Assembly: GCA_016716525.1 (NCBI GenBank) | Contig: JADJWE010000001.1 | Coordinates: 1,860,001-1,924,000, forward strand | Length of the DNA stretch: 64,000 nt | Source of the DNA: Candidatus Flexicrinis affinis | GTDB lineage: Bacteria; Chloroflexota; Anaerolineae; Aggregatilineales; Phototrophicaceae | Direction: 5' to 3' | Part shown: in pieces, positions 19,663-30,400 of the stretch | How positions within the stretch are numbered: position 1 is the first letter of the stretch | Layout of the letters: each line of letters starts with the position of its first letter | Made by a program: the position numbers and the translations under genes | Notes under the pieces: generated by a model | Told to the model about the DNA's origin: nothing | Databases searched by the model: none | Seen by the model: the letters and a program-made list of their open reading frames with translations, nothing else

Positions 19663-21645
19663 TTAGATCACGCGCTCGTTGCCCCCATCGACCGGGACCT
19701 GCGCACCAGTCGTCCGGCTAAAGTCGGGGCCAAGCAGCGCAGCGACTGCCCGAGCCACGTCGCGGCTGTTGACGTCGGCGCGCAGGACGTTATTGGTGCG
19801 ATACGCATCTACCGTCAGGCCGTACTGCGCTGCGCGTGCCGCGATGATCTCGTCCGTCCACAACGCCGTATCGAATACCTGATTGGGATGCACGATGTTC
19901 ACTCGAATGCCGTCCCTGCCCCACTCCAGTGCCGCCACGCGCGCGAGCTGATTAAGCGCCGCCTTGGACGCCGAATACGCGGATGCGCCCGGTCCCGGCG
20001 CAGGCACGTTCTTGCTGCCGACCACGGCCACGCGTCCGCCGCGTGGCGCGAGCTTCAGCAGTGGATACGTTGCCTTGAGAAGTTCCATGTTGGAATTGAC
20101 ATTGACATCGAACGCACGCTTCCAAACGTCCGAGTCTTGATCCGCAATCTGAGACGACGGCGGGAAGATTCCGGCGTTCAGCACCACCATATCCAGCCCG
20201 CCGAACACCCACATGGCGTAGTGTAGGGCTTCGCGTGTCTTCTGGCTGTCGGTCAGGTCGACGCCAATGCCGAGATACTCCGGGCTTTCGACATGCACGT
20301 TGTCATACACCGACCGGTCGATATCGAGCGCGATTACGGCTGCCCCAAGTTCGAGCAGCCGATCCACGATCGCCTTGCCGATCCCGCTCGCCCCGCCGGT
20401 GACCAGTGCGACTTCTCCCTCGAACACGCGGCGCGTGACATGCGCCTTGAGCTTGGCTTGTTCCAGCTCCCAGTACTCGACGTCGAAGATGTGCTGGGAT
20501 GCGAGCGGCTGCCATCTCTCGAGTGCCTCTGCACGCACCATCGCAACGATCGTCTGCGACGCAATCCTTCCAGCAAGCTCCGCCTCGGCCATTGTGCGCC
20601 CGGCGCTCATCATGCCCAGCTCCGGGTCGAGCACCACGCGCGGCGCGGGATCAAGCATCTGCAGCGGGCGTTCCGACTTCTCGGAATGCGCCGTGAAGTA
20701 GTCCCGGTATGTCTCGACATACTGCTCGACATCGCGCCCTACGAGGGGAATGCGCTTGGTGCGAATAACGTGATCGGGTGTGAGCGGGCCGCGCGTCGCC
20801 AATTCGGCGGCATGCTCCAGCTTCATCAGCCCGAACCCCTTCGACGACGGGTAGTACGTGAGCAGCATGGGCGCGCCGGCGGCCTGGCTAATGCGCTTAC
20901 GCAGGTCGGCCTGCAGCAGCACGCGATCGATCAGCGGATCGCTGCTGCTGTACGGCCAATCGTACGCACCGTGGTCCGCCAGAAACTTCTCTGCCTGCTG
21001 CACAACACCAATCATGCGATCGTAGGCGTCTTTGGCGGTATCGCCCCACGTGAACACCCCGTGATTCATCAAGACGACGACATCGGTCGAGTCGGTCGCG
21101 TGGGTGCGCCACAGCTCCACCACCGTGCGTGCCAGCGTGAACCCGGGCATGACATACGGCACGATCAGCACGCGGTCGCCGTAGACCTCGCGGACAAACC
21201 GCTCGCCGCTAGGGGTGTTCGTGATCGTAACGACGGCGTCCGCGTGCGTGTGAAGCACGAATTTACCCGGCAACGCGGCATGCAGCACGGCTTCCACCGA
21301 CGGTGAAGGCGCGGCGGCCTTGACCTTGTACGAGGCCAGCGCGTCGATCATCTCGGCGTCGCTCAGCGACGGCAGTTCTGCAAGCCGGCCTGTCTCGATC
21401 AGACGAAGCGGCGCGAAGCCCTCCTCGGTGATCGTGGCGAGATCATGTCCGCTGCCCTTGACGTAGATTCGGGCTTCCGGCTCCCCGTACAGGTCGGTCT
21501 CGTTTACCTTGACCGAGGTATTGCCGCCGCCGAACAGTACGAGCGATTGATCGGAACCGAGCAGCCGCGAAACGTAAACCAATTGTGCGAGGTCCGTCGT
21601 GAAGGCCGACGCTTTGTCCGTCGCGTAGCGGTTCTCAACGGTCAT
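19663..21645 (-). CDS. Bifunctional class II aldolase / short-chain dehydrogenase
   Basis: 660 residues. The N-terminal class II aldolase/adducin domain (about 15-260) has the metal ligands HTHAD (His132, His134) and MNHG (His195). The C-terminal short-chain dehydrogenase (about 413-660) has TGGASGIGKA for NAD(P), NAG in the strand-4 region and a YSASK catalytic pair. This fusion matches bifunctional enzymes annotated as rhamnulose-1-phosphate aldolase/lactaldehyde dehydrogenase (RhaEW-like); the exact sugar is not proven here. GAGGAGGGG lies upstream of the ATG. It heads the minus-strand sugar cluster, about 90 bases before the binding-protein gene, and is divergent from the vWA-FHA gene. 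Confidence 0.85.
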   Translation of the reverse strand: MTVENRYATDKASAFTTDLAQLVYVSRLLGSDQSLVLFGGGNTSVKVNETDLYGEPEARIYVKGSGHDLATITEEGFAPLRLIETGRLAELPSLSDAEMIDALASYKVKAAAPSPSVEAVLHAALPGKFVLHTHADAVVTITNTPSGERFVREVYGDRVLIVPYVMPGFTLARTVVELWRTHATDSTDVVVLMNHGVFTWGDTAKDAYDRMIGVVQQAEKFLADHGAYDWPYSSSDPLIDRVLLQADLRKRISQAAGAPMLLTYYPSSKGFGLMKLEHAAELATRGPLTPDHVIRTKRIPLVGRDVEQYVETYRDYFTAHSEKSERPLQMLDPAPRVVLDPELGMMSAGRTMAEAELAGRIASQTIVAMVRAEALERWQPLASQHIFDVEYWELEQAKLKAHVTRRVFEGEVALVTGGASGIGKAIVDRLLELGAAVIALDIDRSVYDNVHVESPEYLGIGVDLTDSQKTREALHYAMWVFGGLDMVVLNAGIFPPSSQIADQDSDVWKRAFDVNVNSNMELLKATYPLLKLAPRGGRVAVVGSKNVPAPGPGASAYSASKAALNQLARVAALEWGRDGIRVNIVHPNQVFDTALWTDEIIAARAAQYGLTVDAYRTNNVLRADVNSRDVARAVAALLGPDFSRTTGAQVPVDGGNERVI

Positions 21646-21684
21646 TTCCCCTCCTCAACGAACACAACACTCAACGCAGGCCGA

Positions 21685-21714
21685 TTGCGGTCATTTTTGA
21701 ACTGATGATATACT
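21685..21714 (+). promoter_or_regulatory. Candidate promoter of the vWA-FHA gene
   Basis: TTGCGG (21685-21690), 18-base spacer, TATACT (21709-21714), about 52 bases before the GTG start and in the AT-rich divergent gap. Confidence 0.45.
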
Positions 21715-21766
21715 CGCAACAAGTGTACCGCAGGTTCCAGACATTGATGTCGCAAAGGGGGGTTCT

Positions 21767-24700
21767 GTGCGTCGGCTAACCCGAATCACTACGTGGCTTT
21801 GTGCGGTAACGGCGGCCCTCCTCGTGTTGGCGACACCCGGCGCAGCGCAGCGAGGCGACCCGGTCGCAATCAATGTATCGTTCGCCGAGGTCACCGACGG
21901 CCCGAACGAGACCACGGCACTGGGTCTGTACTTTACCGTCAACGACGCCAACGGAGACGCGATCGACCCGGGCAGCGCTCGACAGGCGGTCATTCAGCTC
22001 GAAGACGGCACGCGCACCGAAGCACGTGTCGAAGAAGCCAACTCGCCGCTGTTCGTCGTGATCGTACTCGACGCGTCAGGCTCGATGGGTGCCGCAGCAG
22101 ATACGATGCGGCAAGCCGCGATTACGGCTGTCCAGAACTTGCCGGATGGTACGCGCTTCTCGGTCATGACGTTCAACCGGCAAATTTCCACGGCGACCGA
22201 GTTCTCTCAAGACAAGAACGGCGTGATCAACACAATCGCACAGTACGCCCCGGCGCGCCCCAGCGATCCGAACGCCGGCACGTGCCTCTTCGACGCCACG
22301 TTTGCCGCTATGCAGAAAGCGACCGAAGTCCCACTTCCCAACCGGCGCTCGGTGATGCTGTTTACCGATGGCCGTGACGAACTGATCGCAGGAGGCGCGC
22401 TCGACCCGTGCAGCTCGCGCACCCTCGACGAAGTCGTTGCGCGCGCCTCAGACATCGCCAACCCGGTCAACGTTTACGCGATTGGCCTCACCGGTAGCGC
22501 CCCGATCGCGCAGGGCGAGCTGCAGCGAATCACCGACTCGTCCAATGGCATTGCGGTTTTCGGCGACTTGAACGCGCTGCCTGCGCTGTTCGAACGGATT
22601 GTCGCGTCGCTGCGTAACCAGCGTGTCGCGCGTGCCGATGTCTGCATCACGCGCGGGCAGCACACGGCAACGCTGTTAATCCAGGCCGGCGGCGGTGCCG
22701 GAGGCGCTTCGCTGGCTGACAGTATCAACTTCGTCACGAACTTCGAATGTATCCCGGCTACTCCAACGCCGGAGATCGACCCAGAAGTCAACATTGACAG
22801 CGCGACGTTCGACCCCGCAACGGACACAATCACGTTCGTGTTGAGCGCCGCAGGCGAAGACCAGATCGAGGAGTACCGCGTCGAAGCCGTCGACCGGGAC
22901 GGAAACACGGTCGCCAGCTTCGTGCAGAATTCGCCCATCAGCGGGCCAATCTCGTTTAGCGCCGCCGGCGCTCCGGACGGCAACGTCGAAATCACCGTAC
23001 GCGCTATCCGGCGCGACGGAACCACTGCCGCCGATGACGAGCGCACCGTGCGCGTGCCACGCCCGACCGCGACGTTTACGCGCACCGCGACGTTCACCCC
23101 GTCACCGACGATAACGCCGACCCCGCGCCCACGCAGCGCCAACATCGACGGTATCCAGTACGACCGCGACACCGACGAGGTCATCGTAAATCTGCTATAC
23201 CGTGAAATCGCAGAGATCTCGCGGATCCGTGTTTCCATCTTCGATGAGAACAACACGCTCGTGCGGGTCATCGAACCGCCGTCGCTGAGCGATCAGGTGT
23301 TCTTCGTCGGCCGTGCCAACGGGCTGGAACCGGGTGCGCGATACTCCATTCGTGTTCAGGCATTGGACGGCGGCGGCGCGATCCTCAATGAAAGCACGCA
23401 GGAGTTTACGTACGTCCCGATCTTGAGCCCGACGCCGACGTTTACGGAGACACCGTCGATCACACCGACGCCGACCGAGGTCATTGTTCGCGCGGCTATC
23501 GACGCAGTCACGTTCGATGCAAACGCACAGCAGTTCGTCTTGCGTATTGCTTACGAGAACGCCGAGTTGATCGACACCGTCGAGATTGACATCCTCGACT
23601 CGAACAACCTGTTGGTCGATACGATTTCGGTGCCGGTCGCAGAGACCGTAACGTACACGCCGGGCAGCAAGTTGATCGGCCAACAGCAGTACTCGTTCAG
23701 TATCAAGGCGATCAACCTCGAGGGCCGCGTGATCGACCGGCAGGTGCGACAGTTCACTGACCCGCGAACGTCGACGCCGACGCCGACTCAAACGCCGACA
23801 CATACGCTGACGCCGACCATTACACCGACGCCGACCGTGACGCCAGTGGTGGTCGACCTGACGCTGAACCCGCCAGTCGAAGACATCGAAACGCAGACGC
23901 TGCGCGTCGAGTATGTCGGCAGCAACCCCGATGCCGTTGACCGCTACACGCTGGTCCTCGTCCAGCGCTCAGGCAGCAACATCATTACGGAACAGAGCTT
24001 CATTCCGAGTGAGGAGACGTTCCGGACGATCAATATGTCCGAGGTCCCTTCCGGCGAATACACGCTGACGCTTGCAGCGTTCGATGACGACGACAACGAA
24101 TTGGCAGAGACAAGCATCTCGTTCCGGTGGACGAAGCCCGATCCGACCGCGACGCCGACGCCGCCGGGTATTGTCGACCGCATTCGCGAGAATCCGGTCC
24201 TTGGGGTTGTGGTCGGCTTGATTGTGCTGATCCTAGTGGGCGTGTTGGTTTGGCTGCTGCTGAGCGGACGCCGTGAACGCACCAAGCGGCAAAACACAGC
24301 CGCGTCGCTGCCGTCGCAGACGGGCGCGTTCATCATCCCGCAGATGCCGCAGGCGCCGAAGCCGTCGGGAGATCAGCCCAAGACGACCCCGCCGGCGGGT
24401 CCGTCCAAACAGATTGGTTCGGACACGAAGCCCAACTTCTTGGACGAGCCGACGATCCGGCCGGGCGCAGATTCGTTCTCGACCAATGCCGCCATCGATG
24501 TCGGCGAAGCGACCGGCGCAGCGCCAGTCGTCAACGGGTACATCATCGTTCGCGAGTCGCGCGACGAATCGCTCGTCGGAAAGACGTTCCCATTGAGCAA
24601 GTCCCCGTACTACATCGGCCGGTCAGGACCGCGCCAGAACGACCTGAATATCGATGGCGACAAGAACCTGTCGCGCGCGCACTGCGAGCTGATCTTCGAC

Positions 24701-24850
24701 CGCAATGCGTGGTACGTGGTCGATTCGGGCAGCCAGCTTGGCACGACTGTCAATGACGGCGCACGCATCACTGGGCGTGTCCCGTTGAGCGAAGGAGACG
24801 TTATCAAGCTGGGCGGTACGACCGTGATCGCCTTCACCCGGAGAGGCTAA
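21767..24850 (+). CDS. Membrane protein: vWA domain, beta-sandwich modules on Thr-Pro linkers, cytosolic FHA domain
   Basis: 1027 residues. Signal peptide (1-27); von Willebrand A domain (about 95-300) with the metal site DASGS at 102-106; then a series of beta-sandwich modules separated by three or four TPTPT-type linkers; a single membrane helix near 808-830; a cytosolic linker; and an FHA domain at about 930-1020 with YIGRSG, NLSRAHCEL and a terminal strand fit for binding phosphothreonine. The outside half could bind a metal-dependent partner; the inside half reads kinase output. GTG start with AAGGGGGG upstream. It heads the plus-strand pair with the PP2C gene five bases downstream, facing the secretion genes. 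Confidence 0.88.
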   Translation: MRRLTRITTWLCAVTAALLVLATPGAAQRGDPVAINVSFAEVTDGPNETTALGLYFTVNDANGDAIDPGSARQAVIQLEDGTRTEARVEEANSPLFVVIVLDASGSMGAAADTMRQAAITAVQNLPDGTRFSVMTFNRQISTATEFSQDKNGVINTIAQYAPARPSDPNAGTCLFDATFAAMQKATEVPLPNRRSVMLFTDGRDELIAGGALDPCSSRTLDEVVARASDIANPVNVYAIGLTGSAPIAQGELQRITDSSNGIAVFGDLNALPALFERIVASLRNQRVARADVCITRGQHTATLLIQAGGGAGGASLADSINFVTNFECIPATPTPEIDPEVNIDSATFDPATDTITFVLSAAGEDQIEEYRVEAVDRDGNTVASFVQNSPISGPISFSAAGAPDGNVEITVRAIRRDGTTAADDERTVRVPRPTATFTRTATFTPSPTITPTPRPRSANIDGIQYDRDTDEVIVNLLYREIAEISRIRVSIFDENNTLVRVIEPPSLSDQVFFVGRANGLEPGARYSIRVQALDGGGAILNESTQEFTYVPILSPTPTFTETPSITPTPTEVIVRAAIDAVTFDANAQQFVLRIAYENAELIDTVEIDILDSNNLLVDTISVPVAETVTYTPGSKLIGQQQYSFSIKAINLEGRVIDRQVRQFTDPRTSTPTPTQTPTHTLTPTITPTPTVTPVVVDLTLNPPVEDIETQTLRVEYVGSNPDAVDRYTLVLVQRSGSNIITEQSFIPSEETFRTINMSEVPSGEYTLTLAAFDDDDNELAETSISFRWTKPDPTATPTPPGIVDRIRENPVLGVVVGLIVLILVGVLVWLLLSGRRERTKRQNTAASLPSQTGAFIIPQMPQAPKPSGDQPKTTPPAGPSKQIGSDTKPNFLDEPTIRPGADSFSTNAAIDVGEATGAAPVVNGYIIVRESRDESLVGKTFPLSKSPYYIGRSGPRQNDLNIDGDKNLSRAHCELIFDRNAWYVVDSGSQLGTTVNDGARITGRVPLSEGDVIKLGGTTVIAFTRRG

Positions 24851-24855
24851 GCGTC

Positions 24856-26829
24856 TTGGAGCCCAAAGCGATCTCGTTCACGATCACCGGCGGAACCGAT
24901 GTCGGTCGAAAACGGCAGCGCAACGAGGACAGCATGCGCTGGCTGCTGCCCGAGCCGGGCACGCCGGAGTCGCGCTTTGGCGCGGTAATGCTGGTCTGCG
25001 ACGGCATGGGTGGGGTCGGCAAAGGCGATCTTGCCAGCCGCACGGCCGTCGAGTTCTTCTTCAAGACGTATTACGACGAGGACAACGGCGAGCTGGACAC
25101 GCAGGCGCGTGTCCAGATGGCGCTTGAAGCCGCTCATGCAGAGGTTCGCAAAGCGGCGACCTCGCTGGGCATGGTGTACATCGGTACGACCGCTGCCGGC
25201 GTCGTTATCCGGGCAGACGGCACCGCGCTGATCTTCAACCTCGGCGACTCGCGCGTTTATCTGCTGCGCGGCGAGACAATGACCCTTGTCAGCAAGGATC
25301 AAAGCGTCAACGCGGCGATGCTCGAACGCGGCGAGATCACGCCGGAGCAAGCGTCGGCGTCGCGCAACATGAACATCACCGCCTTCATCGGGCATCCGTT
25401 CGAGCTCGATACCGTCTACAAGCAGATGGCTATCGAACCCGGCGATGTGTTCGTCCTCTGCAGCGACGGCCTGTGGGATGTCGTCAGCGAGAAGGTGATT
25501 CAGGAAACGGTCACGAAACAGCCGCCGGACCGCGCGATCAAGACACTCATCGACCTGACTTTGCGCGGCGGTGCGCCCGACAACGTCACGGTGATCATCG
25601 GCTCGACCAGAACGGTCAAGGCGCAGCGGCGTTGGCTGTGGCCGCTTCTTGGGCTGCTGGCGGTGATACTCGTCGCTGTCGGGGCGCTCATCGTACTGGG
25701 CGGACGGGGCGGCGATGGCTCGCCGACCGGTGCGCTGCCGCTACCGACGACTGCCGTGCAAACCACCGATGTCGCCGCGGCGCAGACAGAGACACACGCC
25801 GCGAGTGGAATCGAAGTGCTGCCCTCCGATACGCCGCCGCCATCCGCGACCGCGACCCGGACGGACATTCCGACGCGGACCGCGACCCGAACCGCGTCTC
25901 CGACCGATACCGCAACGGCGACTGAGACCCTCGAACCCACCGACCGTCCGACTCGACGCCCGTCCGCCACCGCAACCGCGACACCTTCCGCGACCGCAAC
26001 GGCGACAGGGACCGACACCCCCACCGCATCGCCGACGCGCACTGCATCGGCAACGCGTACTCCGTCTGCAACGGTGTCGCCAACCGCGACATCAACGCCA
26101 ACGGCAAGTGCAACCGCTACCGCCAGCGCCACACCAACCGCGTCTCCGACCGCACCGCCCACTTCAACCGACACGCCTGAGCCATCGTCGACGCCGACCG
26201 AAACGCCGCCGCCTAGCCCTACCCTTCCGCCAACTCCGACGTCGACCTTCAGCGTGGAGTACTGGGTTCTGCAAGGCACGCCCGAAAGCGCATTGGATCT
26301 GGTAACGGTCGTTAGCTACGACGTGCCGAATGCTCCGCCTGTCGAAATCTACGAGGGCGCGATTCAGAAGCGCTATGACGACATCACGCAGGCGAATCCG
26401 CTGGATGCCGGCAGCCGATACGTGCTCGTCTATCTGGCACCCAACGTGCTGGAAGGACGGCGCTTCTGGTGGTTGATCGAAGACGTTCAGCCGCAGTTCG
26501 AAGTGCTGATCGATGCTGGAATCCGCGTTTACAGCACGGCAGACCCTGATGCGCCGCTGCGGTCGCCGGTCCCGAAGGGGGAACTGGTGATCGTAACCGG
26601 CGTTTCACCCGACAAGAACTGGTACAAGATCCGGTCGCGCCGGGGCGAAGGCTGGATCTCCGCGGGATTGCTCGAGTCTGATGCGATTCGGTTCCTCGGC
26701 GATCCGGGCGACGTGCCGACGATTACACCGCCGCCGCTGGCCGCAACGCCTGACGGCAGCGAAACGCCGGGTACGCCAGAAAGCGAAGCGACGGCTGAGC
26801 CAACCGCTGAGCCGTCGCCTTCGGGGTGA
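24856..26829 (+). CDS. Membrane PP2C-type Ser/Thr phosphatase with external SH3-like domain
   Basis: 657 residues. Cytosolic PP2C (about 1-250) with all metal-site motifs: RNEDS, DGMGGVGKGD, NLGDSRVYLLRG, SDGLWDVVS and PDNVTVIIG. A membrane helix (about 260-285) leads to a Thr/Pro/Ala stalk of about 160 residues and an external domain ending in a bacterial SH3-like fold (GIRVYSTADPDAPLRSPVPK and GWISAGLLE). Such phosphatases normally reverse PknB-type kinases; two of these lie 10 kb away. The start is a TTG at 24856 because no earlier in-frame ATG exists and homology begins at once. Located five bases after the vWA-FHA stop. It converges on the YukD-FHA gene with a 12-base gap. Confidence 0.9.
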   Translation: MEPKAISFTITGGTDVGRKRQRNEDSMRWLLPEPGTPESRFGAVMLVCDGMGGVGKGDLASRTAVEFFFKTYYDEDNGELDTQARVQMALEAAHAEVRKAATSLGMVYIGTTAAGVVIRADGTALIFNLGDSRVYLLRGETMTLVSKDQSVNAAMLERGEITPEQASASRNMNITAFIGHPFELDTVYKQMAIEPGDVFVLCSDGLWDVVSEKVIQETVTKQPPDRAIKTLIDLTLRGGAPDNVTVIIGSTRTVKAQRRWLWPLLGLLAVILVAVGALIVLGGRGGDGSPTGALPLPTTAVQTTDVAAAQTETHAASGIEVLPSDTPPPSATATRTDIPTRTATRTASPTDTATATETLEPTDRPTRRPSATATATPSATATATGTDTPTASPTRTASATRTPSATVSPTATSTPTASATATASATPTASPTAPPTSTDTPEPSSTPTETPPPSPTLPPTPTSTFSVEYWVLQGTPESALDLVTVVSYDVPNAPPVEIYEGAIQKRYDDITQANPLDAGSRYVLVYLAPNVLEGRRFWWLIEDVQPQFEVLIDAGIRVYSTADPDAPLRSPVPKGELVIVTGVSPDKNWYKIRSRRGEGWISAGLLESDAIRFLGDPGDVPTITPPPLAATPDGSETPGTPESEATAEPTAEPSPSG

Positions 26830-26841
26830 CCTGACCTTACG

Positions 26842-27468
26842 CTAGACCAGCAGTTCGTCCGCGATTTCTTCGATCTGGAACACCAGCGACACATTGCCGA
26901 GCTTGACGACACTGCCGGGCTTGAGCGGTACCGGAGCAAGATATCCAAGCGGCTTGTTGTCTACGATGAGCTGATTGTTTTCTGCAACGCGCTGAATGAG
27001 GTACTCGCCCTCGGCCTCGTTGATGCGGGCATGCTGGCGCGATACGGTCTTGTTCGTATCGAGGTCGCGCAGGTCGATCGCCAACAGGGCTGCGCTAGCC
27101 GCGTCGGTGCTGCGGCCAATCAGCGCGGGCTGCCACGCCAGCATGAACGAACGGGACGTCCCCTCCACCTTCAGTACGCCGCGCCGCGTGCCCGTAATCT
27201 CTTCGGCGCCGTGCGGAATACGCATCGCACGCCGGCCGAACTCCAACTCGGCACCCTTCGAGATATTCAGCTCGCGCAGAGTCCGATTGGCGTCGAGTTC
27301 CTGTTTGCCATGGCGCGTCCACAAAGCGAACGCGCCCTTGAGCTGGAACTCCTTCTGGATTTCGTAGATGATCGTCTTGATCGGCACGTCAGCCAGCACC
27401 TCGACGTTGTGATTGGGCTTGTCGTCGAACTGATCCGACGAAATCATCATGGTGATGTAGTCGTTCAT
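26842..27468 (-). CDS. YukD/EsaB-like ubiquitin fold fused to FHA domain (type VII secretion)
   Basis: 208 residues. The first 80 or so (VEVLADVPIKTIIYEIQKEF, TLRELNISKGAELEFG) match the ubiquitin-like YukD/EsaB fold, a cytosolic regulator in Ess-type systems. The rest (about 100-205) is an FHA domain: PALIGRSTD, VSRQHARI and NNQLIVDN. In Firmicutes the FHA domains sit at the N-terminus of EssC itself; here they are absent from EssC and appear on this small partner encoded one base downstream of it. This suggests the protein docks on EssC and reads phosphothreonine. Start ATG at 27468, coupled to the essC stop. Confidence 0.82.
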   Translation of the reverse strand: MNDYITMMISSDQFDDKPNHNVEVLADVPIKTIIYEIQKEFQLKGAFALWTRHGKQELDANRTLRELNISKGAELEFGRRAMRIPHGAEEITGTRRGVLKVEGTSRSFMLAWQPALIGRSTDAASAALLAIDLRDLDTNKTVSRQHARINEAEGEYLIQRVAENNQLIVDNKPLGYLAPVPLKPGSVVKLGNVSLVFQIEEIADELLV

Positions 27469-27469
27469 G

Positions 27470-30400
27470 CTATGCCTTCTCCGCGCTCAGGCCCAGCGCC
27501 TTGCGGGCGTCTTCTTCACTTACGCCATAACCCATGAACACCGGCAGCAAGGCTTCCGGCTTGACCTTGGCCTCAGCGGCAAGCGCGGCGAGGTCGATCA
27601 TATCCTCGAACGCTGACGTCGCGCGCAGCAGATCGGCGCCCTCGAGGCGCTCGACCTCGGCCACGTCAATCCCTGCGATCGGCGCGATTTCCTTCAACGC
27701 CTCGCGCAGTTTCTTCGCGTACTCGGCCGGCATCGCTGGCCCGGACGACGCGGCCGGCGCGGACGCCCCGCCGCCTGCCTTGCGCTCCGGCGTGGTGCCG
27801 TTCGATTCACCGGGTTCGGGGACCTTGATCTCGAAGTTCCAGCGCGGCGCGTCTGCCCACTTGGCTACAACGTCGTCGATATACTGGCCGAGCTGGACGT
27901 TGATCTTGGCCTGAAGCTCGGTGGAGTCCTGAATTTCGTCCGCATTCTCGATGGGGTACGGCGTGCTGATCTGTACGACGGTGAAGCGGCCCGAGCCGAT
28001 CAGGAAGCCACGACCGACGGGATACGTGTTGCGTGCCAGCTTGCCCGCTGCCGTCAGGTTGAACGGCGCTTTACCTGCCGCCTCCGGATCGAGCGCCAAG
28101 CCCACCTTTGAACGGGTGATGACTTTCAGCAAGTCCTCGGTCGGCGATGCGCCCATACCGATCACAAAGTGCAGGCCGTCGGAACCATACCGACGAGCAA
28201 GGTTCGCCAGATCGGTCAGCGGCTTGGCCTTGCGGTCGAACAGGTCGCTGAAGTCGTCGTAGTTGTCGATGAAGATGAACAGCTCTGGCCGGCTGCCGGA
28301 GCCCTCCGACGTGTACAGCGAGCGCAGCGACTCGATCATCGGGTCGATCATCTCGCGGTTCTGCTCGCTGATCGCGGCGCGCACATGCGGCAGGTTCGCC
28401 AGCGACTTGCCTTCAGCGAACTCGAACATACGCTTTTGGGCGTCGATCAGGATGATGCCCAGTCGATCCGGCGAATACCGGTCGGCAAGGCTGAGAACCA
28501 TCGAGCGCAGAGTCGTGGTGCGCCCGGTCAGCGGCGAACCCGCAACAACAAGATGCGGGCCCTGCTCCTTGAGGTTGAGCGCGATCGGCTGCAGGTCATG
28601 GAGCGCCTTACCCAGCATGATCTCGATGCGGCGCTCGGACGCCAGCGGCGCCATGTCACGCAACGCGACGATCGGCTCGAGCGTCTCGACCGGCTGCGGA
28701 CGGCCACCCGTCCACGCATGATTCATGACTTCCGCCAGCGCCGCAAGTTGGACGCTCTCGTCGGCCTGTTCGCCCTCGGCGGTCTGCAAGTCGATACTCA
28801 GCGGCTTGGCGATGTGACACTCGAGCACAGCTCTCTCGAACGGGATGTACCCGCGACCGGGGATGTCGTCGAGGTCCGCCGGCACCCGCCCGACAATACC
28901 GCTGTATTCGCTCGGATCGGACAGCTTGAGCGACAGGCGTTGGTTGAACAAACCGGCAATTCGGCCCGGCACGGTGGAAAGCTGATCCGCCGTGACCGCG
29001 AAGAAGATTCCCTTGCTCGCGCCTTCGCGCAGGAGCGACGCCAGCTCGACGCCGGCATCCTCGTAACGCTGCCGGAACTCGGCGTAGTTGTCGAGCACGA
29101 CCAGCACTGCCGGTTTCTGGGCATTGGGATGCGTACGATTGTAGACAGACAGGCTGTCGCCGCCGAACAGCTCGGCGCGCTCGCGCACCCACTGCTTCAG
29201 GCGGTTGAGCAGACGTGTCACACGCTCGTTTTCTTCGCTGTCGATCACCGCGCCGACATGCGGCAGATTCTCGATCGGGGTCAAGCCGCCGCCGCCGAAA
29301 TCGAACGCGTAGACCCACAGCGCGTCGGGTGAATGACGAACGGCAAGGCTGGTGATCAGTGTGCGCAAGAATCCTGTTTTGCCCTTGCCAGACGCCCCGT
29401 AGACCAGCACGCTGCCCGCCTTCAAATCGAGGTCGAGCGGCAGTTGGCGCGCGTGGTACGGATCGTCAATCATGCCAATGCGCCCCGAGAGCGCCTCTTC
29501 ACTTGACCAATCCACGTGCGGCCAGCGCTCCGAGCCGTCGGCCATCATGGTCGTCGTCTCGGTCACGCCGTTCGAACGCCCGCTGGCCTGCCGCATGATC
29601 TCGTCGATCCACGGCTTCAAGTTGCGGCTAAGCGGGAACATGGGGTTGTCGTCCACGACTTCATCGGCCGCCTCGATTTCCGGCTCTTCCTCTTCATCCG
29701 CGAAGATGTCCGATGCCTTCGGCATGCGCTGCATGGCGGACGTAATGTACTCGGCGTTCAGCGGAAGCTGTACGGGGAGCGGGTCGGGCCACGGCTTCTC
29801 CTGCTCGACCACGTCCGGTTTCTCGATCGCCAACGCGGCACAAATCTCGACGACGCGGTCGGCAACCGTGCGCAGGCTCGCGGCACTCGCCGACTTCTCC
29901 TTCTTCTTCTTGGGCCGGTCGAACCACTTGATAACCGGCGGTTTCTCTTCTTCGATCGACTCAGCGGTCGGCGGAATATAGTTGTAGCTGGCATACGCGA
30001 CCTGCATGAGCTGCGGGCTGTCGTTGCCGACCATCAAGTACGCACGGCCGGGCACGCCGGTCGGAAGGAAGGCCGCATCCGAGGCGCGCAGCAGTTCGCG
30101 GCTGTCCTCGGCGGTTTCCACGCGGAGACAAATCTTGAACTTGATATTGGCGCGCATCTGGTCGGTGACCGCGCCAGTCGGGCGCTGCGTGGCGAGGATG
30201 AGCGTAACGCCGTAAGCGCGGCCCAGGCGTGTGACCGAGTCGAGATCCGCCTTAAACTGCGGCATCTCTTTCACCATTTCCGCAAATTCGTCGATGATGA
30301 CGAACAGGAACGGGAACGGCTTGTGCTTGACCTTTGTCTCGGGCGCCATCGGCAGATCGGTGCGATGATAGCCCTTCTCGCGGTAGTCCACGATGTGCGG

